From Candidatus Heimdallarchaeota archaeon (GTDB lineage: Archaea > Asgardarchaeota > Heimdallarchaeia > Heimdallarchaeales > Kariarchaeaceae): 64,000 bases of DNA. Under the pieces are notes generated by a model that searched no databases, was not told the origin of the DNA, and worked only from the letters and a program-made list of their open reading frames with translations. Shown here piece after piece: positions 25,334-34,749 of the stretch. The DNA lies in NCBI GenBank assembly GCA_030149205.1, contig JASBSB010000007.1, positions 248,001 to 312,000 on the forward strand. The letters run 5' to 3'. How positions within the stretch are numbered: position 1 is the first letter of the stretch; every line of letters starts with the position of its first letter. Position numbers and translations under genes: made by a program.

Positions 25334-26313
25334 GTAAGGCAAGTTCATTTGTAAAATGGTCTGAAAACCTGACTGTAAAACGAAGAACGTTTATTAAAGG
25401 TCTTGCGTTTGTGGGGGCATCTGCTTATGCAATTGCACCACTCCCAAGACGAGACGGGTTTATCTTTAAAAACAGATTACCTCAAGGAATTACGGTTGAT
25501 CACTCCCGAGATTATAGCAGACGTTATGATAAATGGAGAATACCAAACACAGTATGGGGAATGGTGATTGACCTGGCAAAATGTGATGGGTGTAATGATT
25601 TGACATCTAAGGGGAACCCTCCTAGATGTACTGCAGCCTGTCAAGAAGGGCATCACGCACCAAGTGATTACAAACAAAATAGTAAATCATACTTTGACAA
25701 TGAACATCAGACTCAAGTTCAATTAAATCAAAGAGTTCATGAATATATCAAGGTATTTAAGGTTCAAGACAATCCATGGTCAAACTCTTACTTCTTCCCA
25801 AGACCATGTCAACAGTGTATCGACCCACCTTGTGTTCATGTTTGTCCAGTTCAGGCAGCTTGGCAAAGAACTGGAGATAGGCTCACATTGGTTGATCAAG
25901 AACGATGTATTGGTTGTCGACTATGTATGGCTGGGTGTCCCTATGAGGTAAGATTTTTCCATTGGGAAGATAACTACAAATTTTATGATAGTAATGGGAA
26001 ACCTTTAGGTCCAGATTCACGAATAGTCAAAGACTTTGAGATGCAAATGCCCTTCGAGATTGTCAAACAAAAAGGAGTAATTGCAAAATGTGACTTCTGT
26101 GGAAACCAATTCTTAGGAAAATTACCACATTGTGTGGCTTCTTGTCACAAGGGTGCTCTATATTTTGGAAATCTCTTGGAGAACTCAGTCACAAACAATA
26201 TGGGTGAAACAATTCTAGTCGACAAAACCATTCAAGAAAGGAAAGGTTTTAGATGGAAAGAAGAAGAAGGAACAAGACCCAGGGTATTTTATCTCCCTGC
26301 AAATACTAAGTAG
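25330..26313 (+). CDS. Tat-exported four-cluster Fe-S subunit
   Basis: A 327-residue protein of the DmsB/NrfC/PsrB/HybA-like group, which carries electrons between a membrane quinone subunit and a redox partner. The N terminus has a twin-arginine signal (KRRTFIKGLAFVGASAYA). Four cysteine groups follow: CDGCNDL with later CTAAC, CQQCIDPPCVHVCP, CIGCRLCMAGCP and CDFCGNQ with later CVASC, enough for four [4Fe-4S] clusters. It overlaps the DOMON gene and precedes the NrfD gene by eight bases. TatA and TatC lie just upstream. No molybdopterin catalytic subunit is encoded nearby. Confidence 0.93.
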   Translation: MSKASSFVKWSENLTVKRRTFIKGLAFVGASAYAIAPLPRRDGFIFKNRLPQGITVDHSRDYSRRYDKWRIPNTVWGMVIDLAKCDGCNDLTSKGNPPRCTAACQEGHHAPSDYKQNSKSYFDNEHQTQVQLNQRVHEYIKVFKVQDNPWSNSYFFPRPCQQCIDPPCVHVCPVQAAWQRTGDRLTLVDQERCIGCRLCMAGCPYEVRFFHWEDNYKFYDSNGKPLGPDSRIVKDFEMQMPFEIVKQKGVIAKCDFCGNQFLGKLPHCVASCHKGALYFGNLLENSVTNNMGETILVDKTIQERKGFRWKEEEGTRPRVFYLPANTK

Positions 26314-26321
26314 GTGAAATC

Positions 26322-27794
26322 ATGGCAACAGCAAACGAACATACAGATTTTAATCCAGTAAAAACCAACCTTGAACATCTTTATATCCCAAATGGCGAGG
26401 TAATGGATGAACAAGAGGTAATGAGAAGGAGAAAAATTGTTGAAAAGGCATTTTTAACCATTCGTCCAGCAGAAATACTAGCTATGCTTCCACTTATAGT
26501 CGTTATGTGGGTGGGCTTTGGACATTATGTGGCATTACAGGAGATAGTAGGTCTAAAAGTCACAGCTTTATCTCAAAAAGTATTTTGGGGTATGTATATC
26601 ACAAACTTTGTTTTTTGGATCGGTGTATCGCATGTGGGAATGCTTATATCTGCAGTAATGAGGATATTAAATGCTAAGTTCAGAACTCCAATCACAAGAC
26701 TTGCAGAAGAAGTCACCATTGTATCATTATTAATGGGTGCTGGTTCGGTTCTGATCGATATGGGAAGGTTAGACCGTGCATTACATATTGCGTGGTATGC
26801 AAACATGACTTCCCCCTTAGTTTGGGATGTCATATCAATCAGTTTCTATTTAACTGGTAGTTTAATATTTTTCTACACCCCAATAATTCCGGACTTTGCT
26901 TATTACAGAGATAACCTGAATCCAAAAGTTCATGGTATGAGAATAAAGATCTACAAGATTCTTGCTCTAAATTGGAGAGGAACCCAGGAACAATATGAAA
27001 TTATCGAAGACAAGATCATGTCTAGGTTAAAATGGTTTATTCTTCCAATAGCTGTTTCAGTTCACACAGTTGTTAGTTGGATTTTTGCAGTTATGTGGAG
27101 AGCAGGATGGAATTCCACTATTTTTGGACCATATTTTGTCTCAGGTGCAATCTATTCTGGAACTTCTGCTTTAGTAACCATACTTGCATTGGTAACTTGG
27201 TATTATGGATTTGAAGACTATATCTCCATGACTCATATTAAACTTGTAATTAAACTGTGGGTCACAGTTGATTTTGTTTATATGTACTTTACACTCAATG
27301 AAATCATAGTTCCTGCCTACAAAAGAGAAGGAAGAGAGTTTTCTGTTTTGTATCAAAAATTCTACGGGGATATGGCAACAGTTTACTGGTTTGTTATAAT
27401 TGTTGGTGCTGTCATTCCATTCTTTGTAGGAATTTGGTTATACAATATGAAAGAGAAAAACAAGAACTGGTTCTATCTCATTGCAATCATAACTAGTCTA
27501 TTAAGCAACATTGGTTCTTGGTTCGAAAGATACACAATTGTAGTACCAACACTAAGATCCTTTGTTGTATCTCCCATTGAACCATTGTATGTTTATTTAC
27601 CAATTGCAGGAGAAATCTGGATTACTCTAGCCCAAGTTGCTTTCTTTATCTTCTTCTACTGGTTCCTAAACAAGCTAATTCCTCACATACCCTTATGGGA
27701 GGTCGAACTTGAATGGGAAAAATATGGCTTAGTAAAGGGCGAAACACCAACAAGAAAGCACTTAAATTCAATGGGTTCTGATCTTAAAGAATAA
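26322..27794 (+). CDS. NrfD/PsrC-like membrane quinone-interacting subunit
   Basis: A 490-residue polytopic protein with about eight to ten membrane helices from residue 50 onward, resembling the NrfD family (PsrC, DsrP, HmcC, ActC). These subunits exchange electrons between quinones and the exported Fe-S subunit and some may move protons. Recognisable are GMYITNFVFWIGVSH in an early helix and LMGAGSVLIDMGR in a later one. GGTGA lies five bases before the ATG. Together with the Fe-S and DOMON genes it forms a tight set; in known complexes a Mo/W enzyme or cytochrome completes the assembly, but none is found here. Confidence 0.9.
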   Translation: MATANEHTDFNPVKTNLEHLYIPNGEVMDEQEVMRRRKIVEKAFLTIRPAEILAMLPLIVVMWVGFGHYVALQEIVGLKVTALSQKVFWGMYITNFVFWIGVSHVGMLISAVMRILNAKFRTPITRLAEEVTIVSLLMGAGSVLIDMGRLDRALHIAWYANMTSPLVWDVISISFYLTGSLIFFYTPIIPDFAYYRDNLNPKVHGMRIKIYKILALNWRGTQEQYEIIEDKIMSRLKWFILPIAVSVHTVVSWIFAVMWRAGWNSTIFGPYFVSGAIYSGTSALVTILALVTWYYGFEDYISMTHIKLVIKLWVTVDFVYMYFTLNEIIVPAYKREGREFSVLYQKFYGDMATVYWFVIIVGAVIPFFVGIWLYNMKEKNKNWFYLIAIITSLLSNIGSWFERYTIVVPTLRSFVVSPIEPLYVYLPIAGEIWITLAQVAFFIFFYWFLNKLIPHIPLWEVELEWEKYGLVKGETPTRKHLNSMGSDLKE

Positions 27795-27837
27795 TTTTAA
27801 CTTAAATTCACACAGTCTGATATTTTAATATATAACT

Positions 27838-28008
27838 TTATTCACATTGAGGATATTTAGGACCAAGCAAGCTTCCAACACATAGAACAAGCTTTCCTGA
27901 GGTTTGTGTGACTGTAACTAACCCTAGAGCAATCAATAAGGGGGTGAATCCGAGCATGATCCTTCCAAGGTTGAGTTTCAAAAATCGTGTGGTTATTTTG
28001 TTTACCAT
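27838..28008 (-). CDS. Small single-pass membrane protein
   Basis: A 56-residue product from the ATG at 28008, preceded by AGGAG ten bases upstream; an ATG at 28047 is an alternative. One hydrophobic segment (about residues 17-34) follows a basic start, and the tail has two cysteines (LCVG and PQC). Not recognised. It follows the 391-residue hypothetical gene on the same strand and may be in its operon. It could also be a chance frame. Confidence 0.4.
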   Translation of the reverse strand: MVNKITTRFLKLNLGRIMLGFTPLLIALGLVTVTQTSGKLVLCVGSLLGPKYPQCE

Positions 28009-28061
28009 TTTTGTTTTACTCCTGCATCTTGAGATGCTGATGTACATGATAAGTGTCTTAT

Positions 28062-29237
28062 TTAAACATCTGAAGTAATCATTGAAACATTTAGATAGAG
28101 TAATGTGCTATTAAATGAGACATAATTATCATGTCTGAGTCTTTCAAGTGATAACCAAGCAACAAAAAGTGAACCCAAGGGGTATATTAATCTCACCTCC
28201 TTATCACATTGTACTCGTTTCTCCTCAAATGGAAACTGGGACGGTAAAACCTTAACAATCACTGAATTTCCGTCAAGTAATGAATGGCAAATCACTCCTT
28301 GATAGCTCTGTGGAGGTTTACAACGTTCAGAATAAGTTCCTCGCCTGATCTGAACAAATATTTTGCCTAGCTTTTGCCTCCTAAGCTCTGAAAGATTTGC
28401 AAATTTTGAGTCTAAAAAGTTTGAAACCTCTCTTTTGTATCTTTCTAGCTCAATAAAGTTTAGTTTCTGATCTCTTTTTTCTTGAGGTGAAGAAATATAA
28501 TCTTCAAGTTGTTGGATTTTAACCACTATCTTGTTTTGAACTTCCTTTGTTGTTACAGTATAACATAATTTTAATAATTTTGGTTCAGAGATGATATCCA
28601 CAAGCTTAGATTTTATGGGTGTAGATAGAAAATTTGACCCAAGCATTTTCATAAGAAACTCCTGAGTTGGTTGATGAGTATTGTGAACAGTGTCAGCATA
28701 AAGCGAAACAACAGATTCAAATTTTGCTTCCTTCTCTAACTCTTGTATTTCTTTTTCAATAAGTCTTAACCCTCTTCGTCTCTCACCTCTCATCTCTTGA
28801 AAAACCCCTGTGTTGCTGATTGATGTTGTTGATGTGAGAAAGCCTATAAAACCAGGCTTCTTGTAAAAATACCTAACTATTGGATCAACAGAAATAAAGT
28901 CTTCTGGAATTTCATACTCAATTAACATTACTTTCGATGAAAATTCCTCAACTTGAATCAGGTTCGCAGACTCATGTCCAAATACCCTAAATATAGATAA
29001 TTCCGAATTAGAAACAGAAACAGATCTATCTATAAATAATATTTCATCTTCTATAAAATAGTGTTGTATCCTTTTAGTATTTATATTATCCTTTGTCTTA
29101 AACATCTCTTTTATTCTCTTACCAATTATTAAACTTGAATCATTCAACTTAGCATGTTTTTTCCAATAACGAATTTTATTTAATTGTAATTTAAGAAATC
29201 GATCTTCCTTAAAAAATATGAAGGTTTGAACTTTCAT
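28062..29237 (-). CDS. Hypothetical protein, 391 residues
   Basis: Not recognised. A basic, soluble-looking protein. A beta-rich first part (about residues 50-140) is followed by a charged helical middle with possible coiled coil (RRGLRLIEKEIQELEKEAKF, about 157-176; KREVSNFLDSKF later) and a mixed C-terminal part with hydrophobic ends (LYPLGSLFVAWLSLERL is close to its look, read as IYPLGSLFVAWL). No catalytic motif is clear. It stands between the convergent NrfD gene and the APC transporter gene, and probably has its own promoter in the 40-base gap upstream or follows the transporter. Confidence 0.6.
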   Translation of the reverse strand: MKVQTFIFFKEDRFLKLQLNKIRYWKKHAKLNDSSLIIGKRIKEMFKTKDNINTKRIQHYFIEDEILFIDRSVSVSNSELSIFRVFGHESANLIQVEEFSSKVMLIEYEIPEDFISVDPIVRYFYKKPGFIGFLTSTTSISNTGVFQEMRGERRRGLRLIEKEIQELEKEAKFESVVSLYADTVHNTHQPTQEFLMKMLGSNFLSTPIKSKLVDIISEPKLLKLCYTVTTKEVQNKIVVKIQQLEDYISSPQEKRDQKLNFIELERYKREVSNFLDSKFANLSELRRQKLGKIFVQIRRGTYSERCKPPQSYQGVICHSLLDGNSVIVKVLPSQFPFEEKRVQCDKEVRLIYPLGSLFVAWLSLERLRHDNYVSFNSTLLYLNVSMITSDV

Positions 29238-29277
29238 TCCTTATGAAATGAATGAAGAACACCATTTAATAACCTAT

Positions 29278-31617
29278 TCAATCATTTTTCATTTTTTTCA
29301 AGGGTTGGTGGTGGACAATTACCGCACTATCAATATTTTTCATTATTCTATAAGCTAAGTTAGTTCTGATTCTATTCCAAAGTCCTTTATCTTTTGTATG
29401 TCCAATCAACACAGCATCTGGTTCACGTGCCACAGTAGCCTGTTTCAGAGCCTTTACAAAATTATGTCCGTATAAAAGGACTGGAATGACATTCATTCCC
29501 AATCGGTTGAATATATCTCTAGAGTATTCCTCAAACCTTTCTTTACTTCTAATTAATTCATCAAAGTTTGCAGCATCTTCTAAAGAGATGGTTTGGGGAA
29601 TCTCGATTATATGATATGCAAAGATTTTACTCTCTTCACCAACCGAGGATATTAATTTTGCCCATCTTGCCAAATAAAAATCCCTCTCAGATCCATCTAA
29701 GAGAACAAATAGATCATTGATATCTTTCCTTTTCACACCATATTCGGGAGGATGAACCTGCAATATTGGTGTAGAGATTGTATCAACTATCTCTTTTGAA
29801 ACACTTCCAGCAGAAAGCCGATCAATAAGTGATTTTTTTCTTTTAGAGGCTAATGTAACAAGTTGATATTCTCCGTTGTTTATTGTTTGGATAATTGTTT
29901 CTGCAATATCACCGCTGTCAACTCGAATTAGATTATATTTAACACCATAATCTCTAAAGAATTTGAATGCGTCTTCTAGGTCTCTCTCTGGGCCAACGTG
30001 GATAATGTCAACTTCAACATTGTATTTCTTTGCAATTAAAGCACTTATCTCCCAATTTTTAGTCTCAAATTGGTCTCCAGAAATAGCCACAAGCATTCTG
30101 TTTAATTCAACAAAATATTCATCAACTGTGATGTCTGTTCCACTGAACTCTTGAATCAATTCCTTACCAAGTGGTTCTAAATCGTATTTCTTGAGATGAT
30201 CTTCATCTGTTTCCTTTGATTTTCGATTATAGTAATAATTCAATCCAAACGAAACTGTAAGAAATATGGTTAATGTTATCAAAGTAACCTGGGAATGAGC
30301 GATATTTGCTCCAATGAAAACGAATACCAAGATGAGATTAATTAAAATTAATATTGCACCTGCTTTTGCAAGATAATTTTTCTCTTTAGGGTAGAGTTTT
30401 ACAGCAGCAACATTTACAATAAAAAAGATCCCTAAAAATATAACTGATCCAACCTCAGCAATCTCTTCAGCATTCCCAAAAAAGGTGAATATCCAACTAA
30501 ATAGACTTGTAGCAATAATCGCTAAGTAGGGGACCTTACTCTTCTTACTTAGTTTTGCTAATGAGGTTGGAAATGACTTGTAGTCAGCAAGCACATATGC
30601 TAACCTTGAAGAACCTAAAAGTGTTGCATTAATGGCAGAAGTGGTACTTGCAGCAGCCCCCGCTGCAACCAAAATGACTGCCCAATACCCCAAAAATTCA
30701 ACGGCTTGAAGTAGAGCTGCCTCATTAATTTTAGTCTTATGTGGATCGAGTAAACTGAAGGTTGCAAGTGTAACCAGAACATAAGTTATAGTTACTAGAA
30801 TTACTGAAATAATCATACCAAGTTTTACATCACGAGTGGGATTTTTTAGTTCCTCAACAGTGTTAGCAATTACTTGAAACCCTTCATAACTCACAAATAT
30901 AATGGCTCCTCCCATGATCATACTCCCTATTCCGCCAAATAATCCAAAATTTTCACCACTAGTTGGATGTAATGGGTTCACATCCTTGAAAAAGGGTGTG
31001 TAAGCAGAAGGATTGAATACTGAGATACCTACAGCAGCTATAAAAAATAGGACAAATAATTTGAATAGGACTATAACGTTTTGGACGACCCCAGTCTCTT
31101 TAACTCCCCTTAAATTTATTAGCATAAATGTAAAAATAGAGATAAATGCAAACACCTTTCTGCCAGTTATATGTGTGTTAAATCCACCAATAATTAGACC
31201 AGAAAACCCGAGTTCAAAAAAATGTATGTTTGTAAGTTGAAATATCAACTCACTTGTATATAACCCAAAGGTGAAGGCATACAGGGCAATTGTAACAGAG
31301 TACCCTAACCAAAGCATAACTCCAACAACATTTCCTATTGATTTATTTTCAAACCCTTTCCTAAGAATAACAAATTCTCCACCAGCAGATGGGTATTTTG
31401 CCACTAACTTGTAATAGGAAATAGCGGTAAGAAACACAATTATACCACCCATCAAAAAACTGACCATAGCAGAAGGACCGGCAATATTTGCCAATTTTCC
31501 AAGAACTGTAAAAATTCCTCCACCAATCATTGCCCCCACTGCAATTGAAACCGCTTCAACAAGCCCTAGTTCCTTTGCAAACTCAGTTTCCCCCAAAATT
31601 GAACTTTCATGACTCAT
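29278..31617 (-). CDS. APC-family amino acid permease fused to USP domains
   Basis: A 779-residue protein. Residues about 15-460 form roughly twelve membrane helices with the APC signature GAMIGGGIFTVLG in helix 1 and later VSYEGFQVI. The C-terminal 300 residues carry two universal-stress-protein-like units: the first (about 490-625) ends near STPILQVHPP, the second (about 640-779) contains VLLDGSERDF and DAVLIGHT, ending with SAVIVHHQ. Such permeases import amino acids or polyamines, and the USP part may sense nucleotides to regulate uptake. Length and order match known archaeal and bacterial APC-USP fusions. It follows a Sel1-repeat gene on the same strand with a gap of about 90 bases. Confidence 0.9.
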   Translation of the reverse strand: MSHESSILGETEFAKELGLVEAVSIAVGAMIGGGIFTVLGKLANIAGPSAMVSFLMGGIIVFLTAISYYKLVAKYPSAGGEFVILRKGFENKSIGNVVGVMLWLGYSVTIALYAFTFGLYTSELIFQLTNIHFFELGFSGLIIGGFNTHITGRKVFAFISIFTFMLINLRGVKETGVVQNVIVLFKLFVLFFIAAVGISVFNPSAYTPFFKDVNPLHPTSGENFGLFGGIGSMIMGGAIIFVSYEGFQVIANTVEELKNPTRDVKLGMIISVILVTITYVLVTLATFSLLDPHKTKINEAALLQAVEFLGYWAVILVAAGAAASTTSAINATLLGSSRLAYVLADYKSFPTSLAKLSKKSKVPYLAIIATSLFSWIFTFFGNAEEIAEVGSVIFLGIFFIVNVAAVKLYPKEKNYLAKAGAILILINLILVFVFIGANIAHSQVTLITLTIFLTVSFGLNYYYNRKSKETDEDHLKKYDLEPLGKELIQEFSGTDITVDEYFVELNRMLVAISGDQFETKNWEISALIAKKYNVEVDIIHVGPERDLEDAFKFFRDYGVKYNLIRVDSGDIAETIIQTINNGEYQLVTLASKRKKSLIDRLSAGSVSKEIVDTISTPILQVHPPEYGVKRKDINDLFVLLDGSERDFYLARWAKLISSVGEESKIFAYHIIEIPQTISLEDAANFDELIRSKERFEEYSRDIFNRLGMNVIPVLLYGHNFVKALKQATVAREPDAVLIGHTKDKGLWNRIRTNLAYRIMKNIDSAVIVHHQPLKKMKND

Positions 31618-31706
31618 AGTATTAAATTCTCAATCTCTTTTTGAATTATTTGATTATTTACCACAATTATTCATTTGACTCTTCTCTCAATTTCGGTTCA
31701 ACTTTC

Positions 31707-32654
31707 CTAATTTCCACGTGAATATTTTTGTCTTAATTTTTCATCTAATTTATTGTATAACTCCTCAGCTCCATCTACATTATGATTTTTTGCCTTCTCT
31801 AACCAATCAAGAGCAGTAAAAGGTTGATTATCAGCCAACAACATACCTAATGTCAACTCAGCCTCATTGATTTCGCCCTCAGCAGCACGTTCTAGCAATT
31901 TTATACCCTGGTCTTCTTCTCCAGATTCAATTAACAGCATTCCTAAATTATAAAGAGAATTTTTTTCACCAAGTTCAATCGCACTTTGAAAGCTATCTTT
32001 AGCCATTGAAAGTTGATTATTTTCCCAATAAATCATACCAAGATTGCATAAAACTTCCGGACTGCTTTTCTTAATTTGCACATACAGTGGTTCTGCCAGC
32101 TCAAATAATCCCTCAACAAACAGTTTATCCGCAATTTCTCGGGTTAATACAGGATCCTCAAAATTTGTAAGCAATTTTAGTAATTCGTTTAATTGATTAA
32201 CCTCGGAGGTCTCGATATAAAGGTCAACAAGAGAGTAGAACGCAGAAAAACTCCCATTCTCAACAGCTAATTGCAACCAGTAGGCTCCCTTTTTAAATTG
32301 TTTCGTTTTCATGTACCATTTTCCAAGTTCAATCATTGCTTCAACATTCTCGTTTTTAATGAGGTTTTCAAGGATAGTTTTTCCTTGGTCTACCTTCCCC
32401 GAATCTAATAAAAGGCCACCGTATGCTATTGATCCAATTACATCCCCATTTTTAGCAGCAAATATTAAATATTTCTTTGCCTCTTTAACCTTCTTCAACT
32501 TATACAACAGCTCCCCTAACCGCCCATTTGCCTCAATATTTCCCCTTTCTGCAGCAGATTTATACCAAACTATCGCCTCATCAAAGAATCTTCTCTCCTG
32601 AAACTCCTTTGCTCTTGTTAATGCCTCATCGGGTGCAAATTGTGAAATATCCAC
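31707..32654 (-). CDS. Sel1/TPR-like repeat protein
   Basis: A 315-residue all-helical repeat protein. About eight repeats of 30-36 residues show the pattern A-x-x-x-x-x-x-G-x-x-E-A with L-G-x-L-L-Y (RGNIEANGRLGELLYKLKKV, then NGDVIGSIAYGGLLLDSGKV and ENVEAMIELGKWYMKTKQF). Sel1-like solenoids act as adaptors for protein complexes. No signal peptide is present, so it is probably cytoplasmic. It is divergent from the TPR/coiled-coil gene at 32776, with about 120 bases between, which may hold promoters for both. Confidence 0.85.
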   Translation of the reverse strand: MDISQFAPDEALTRAKEFQERRFFDEAIVWYKSAAERGNIEANGRLGELLYKLKKVKEAKKYLIFAAKNGDVIGSIAYGGLLLDSGKVDQGKTILENLIKNENVEAMIELGKWYMKTKQFKKGAYWLQLAVENGSFSAFYSLVDLYIETSEVNQLNELLKLLTNFEDPVLTREIADKLFVEGLFELAEPLYVQIKKSSPEVLCNLGMIYWENNQLSMAKDSFQSAIELGEKNSLYNLGMLLIESGEEDQGIKLLERAAEGEINEAELTLGMLLADNQPFTALDWLEKAKNHNVDGAEELYNKLDEKLRQKYSRGN

Positions 32655-32775
32655 AACAAATAATTAATTACCAAGATATGAAATTACTGATAATAACTTG
32701 AATCCTTTACAATAATTAAACCATTTATTCAGAAACCTTTTATCTAATTTTCTACAAATATATCATGGAATCGAA

Positions 32776-34749
32776 TTGCTTTTTGATACAGCATATAGAG
32801 AGTTAATAAATTACCTCTCGTTTGGAAATGTAGATTTGGCCCTATCTAAATTACCCTCTCTGAGAGCTAAAGACTTGGCTGAAAATGAAAAATTCTTGAT
32901 AAAACTCTTGGAGATAGAAATTGAACTTGAACTCGGGGAAACTGACATTGCATCTCAATTACTTAACCAGACTGGGGTAGTTTCATTGACAGCAACCCAA
33001 AAATCTCTCTTTAATATCATCACAATGCTTTATCTCATTCAGATTGGAGAGTTTAGTCAGGCAGAATCACTCCAGTCAGAGGTTAACACTTGGGTTGACT
33101 CACTAAAACAAAGAGAAAAACAAGAACATGATAGATATATCAATTTGTATTTTTACATCCGTGGTATCATCGAAACCCACAATCTAAATTATAACATAGC
33201 ATTACAAGAATTCGGGAAATGTCTTGTTGGGTTTGAAAGATCTAATGCAAAAAAAGAAATTGGGAGTGCTCAACTCCAGATGGGACGGATATATCAAAAA
33301 CTTGATAACAAAGAGTTAGCAGAGGAATTTCTTTCTCAGGCCCAACAAACCTTTAACTCTATAAATTATGTCGAAGGTTTAGATATTGTCTTTAACACTC
33401 TAATTGAACTATACCAAAATGATGAAACAAAATCATTTTTATATGAACAGAAAAAACGAGATCTTAAGGAGCAGATAGAGCTAAAGAGAAAGCTCAACGC
33501 CCAACTTAAGATAATTCAAAGCAAAGATAGAGAAATTAGTGAGTTGAACAATGAACGAATTAAACTAGAGGAAGAGGTCTGGAGTTTAAAGTTACTGGGA
33601 AACGCTAGTGAGGATAACTTAATACTTTCTGGAGAATCACTTAATATCACTTCAGATCAAGATGAACTTGAAGACCTTCGGAAAAAAGTAGTTCTGTTAG
33701 AATCAAATCTTCAGAAAATGGAAATAGATCTGATTCAGACCAAAAAGAACAATCAACAGTTAGAAGTAAAAAACAATGAACTGGTGAGTTCAAACCAGGT
33801 CATGCTTGAACAAGAAAAAGCAAATAAAACAACTTTTACAACATTAAACGAAGAAAAAAAAGAGCTTCAAACTTTACTTAACAAAGAACGTAATACCAAT
33901 CGGTCTCTTAACAAGAACTTGCAAAAATTGGAGAATGATCTGATGAATGAAAGAAATCAGACGCAAACACTGAAGCTAGAAGTAGAAAAATTACAAACAG
34001 AGATTCAGAATGCCAAAAAATTACATGATGAAATTATTAATGAGGTGCAGTTGGGTCATCAGGAGGAGATAAAGTATTTTGAGAAAAAGCTCGAAAAAGC
34101 TCAAAATCAACCTAATCAACAACAGTTTGCGATGGAGGATTTAAAGAGGTTAGAGGAGCTTGAATATACTCAAAAAACTCTTCAAGATCAGCTTTCCAAA
34201 GAAAAAACTCGCTCCTCTCATCTGGTAAAGGAAAAAGAAGCCCTGAACTTAAAGCTACAAAATCTTAACGACAGAGTTAACTTGTTATCACAGGTATTAT
34301 CTGAAAGAGAGGATATGATCAATAATCAAAATTTTGAACTGGCTCATGTCCAAGAGATTAGAAATGAACTAAGGAATAAAATTACATCCTTAGAAACCAA
34401 AAACCTTGATCTTTCTGAGCAGATTAATGTCTTTAAAGATCAGGATGTAAATACAATTCCTTCTCCCTCTCTCCCTCTTTCGAACCAAAATAATTTGCCC
34501 AAAGCCAAAGATCCTCCAAAACGACAATCACCTAAGGATTATCCCCCACCAGACAAACAGATTATTAAGGCAATAGAGGAGCTATTGAGAGAGAATCAAA
34601 CTATCACCCTGAGGCAGCTTTCCATGAGGGCTGGGAGAACTCCCTATTCATGTTTAGAAGCTTTAAAATCCTATGAGAATGACAACAAAATTGAAATCAA
34701 GTACAAGTATCATGATGATATGAATCCAGAAATTATTTCAAAACTTTAA
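32776..34749 (+). CDS. TPR, long coiled coil and winged-helix protein
   Basis: A 657-residue protein in three parts: N-terminal helical repeats of TPR type (about residues 1-225; GSAQLQMGRIYQKLDNKELA is a clear unit), a continuous coiled coil (about 230-555, rich in E, K, L, Q, N), a proline-rich linker (PSPSLPLS, PPKRQSPKDYPPPDKQ) and a C-terminal winged-helix-like end (LRENQTITLRQLSMRAGRTP). The start is unclear: TTG at 32776 is the first standard codon in frame. ATG at 32765 lies in another frame and would join with one extra T in the run at 32780-32784, so a sequencing indel is possible. It converges on the MglA-like GTPase gene and overlaps it by 12 bases. Function unknown; a scaffolding role is inferred. 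Confidence 0.8.
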   Translation: MLFDTAYRELINYLSFGNVDLALSKLPSLRAKDLAENEKFLIKLLEIEIELELGETDIASQLLNQTGVVSLTATQKSLFNIITMLYLIQIGEFSQAESLQSEVNTWVDSLKQREKQEHDRYINLYFYIRGIIETHNLNYNIALQEFGKCLVGFERSNAKKEIGSAQLQMGRIYQKLDNKELAEEFLSQAQQTFNSINYVEGLDIVFNTLIELYQNDETKSFLYEQKKRDLKEQIELKRKLNAQLKIIQSKDREISELNNERIKLEEEVWSLKLLGNASEDNLILSGESLNITSDQDELEDLRKKVVLLESNLQKMEIDLIQTKKNNQQLEVKNNELVSSNQVMLEQEKANKTTFTTLNEEKKELQTLLNKERNTNRSLNKNLQKLENDLMNERNQTQTLKLEVEKLQTEIQNAKKLHDEIINEVQLGHQEEIKYFEKKLEKAQNQPNQQQFAMEDLKRLEELEYTQKTLQDQLSKEKTRSSHLVKEKEALNLKLQNLNDRVNLLSQVLSEREDMINNQNFELAHVQEIRNELRNKITSLETKNLDLSEQINVFKDQDVNTIPSPSLPLSNQNNLPKAKDPPKRQSPKDYPPPDKQIIKAIEELLRENQTITLRQLSMRAGRTPYSCLEALKSYENDNKIEIKYKYHDDMNPEIISKL

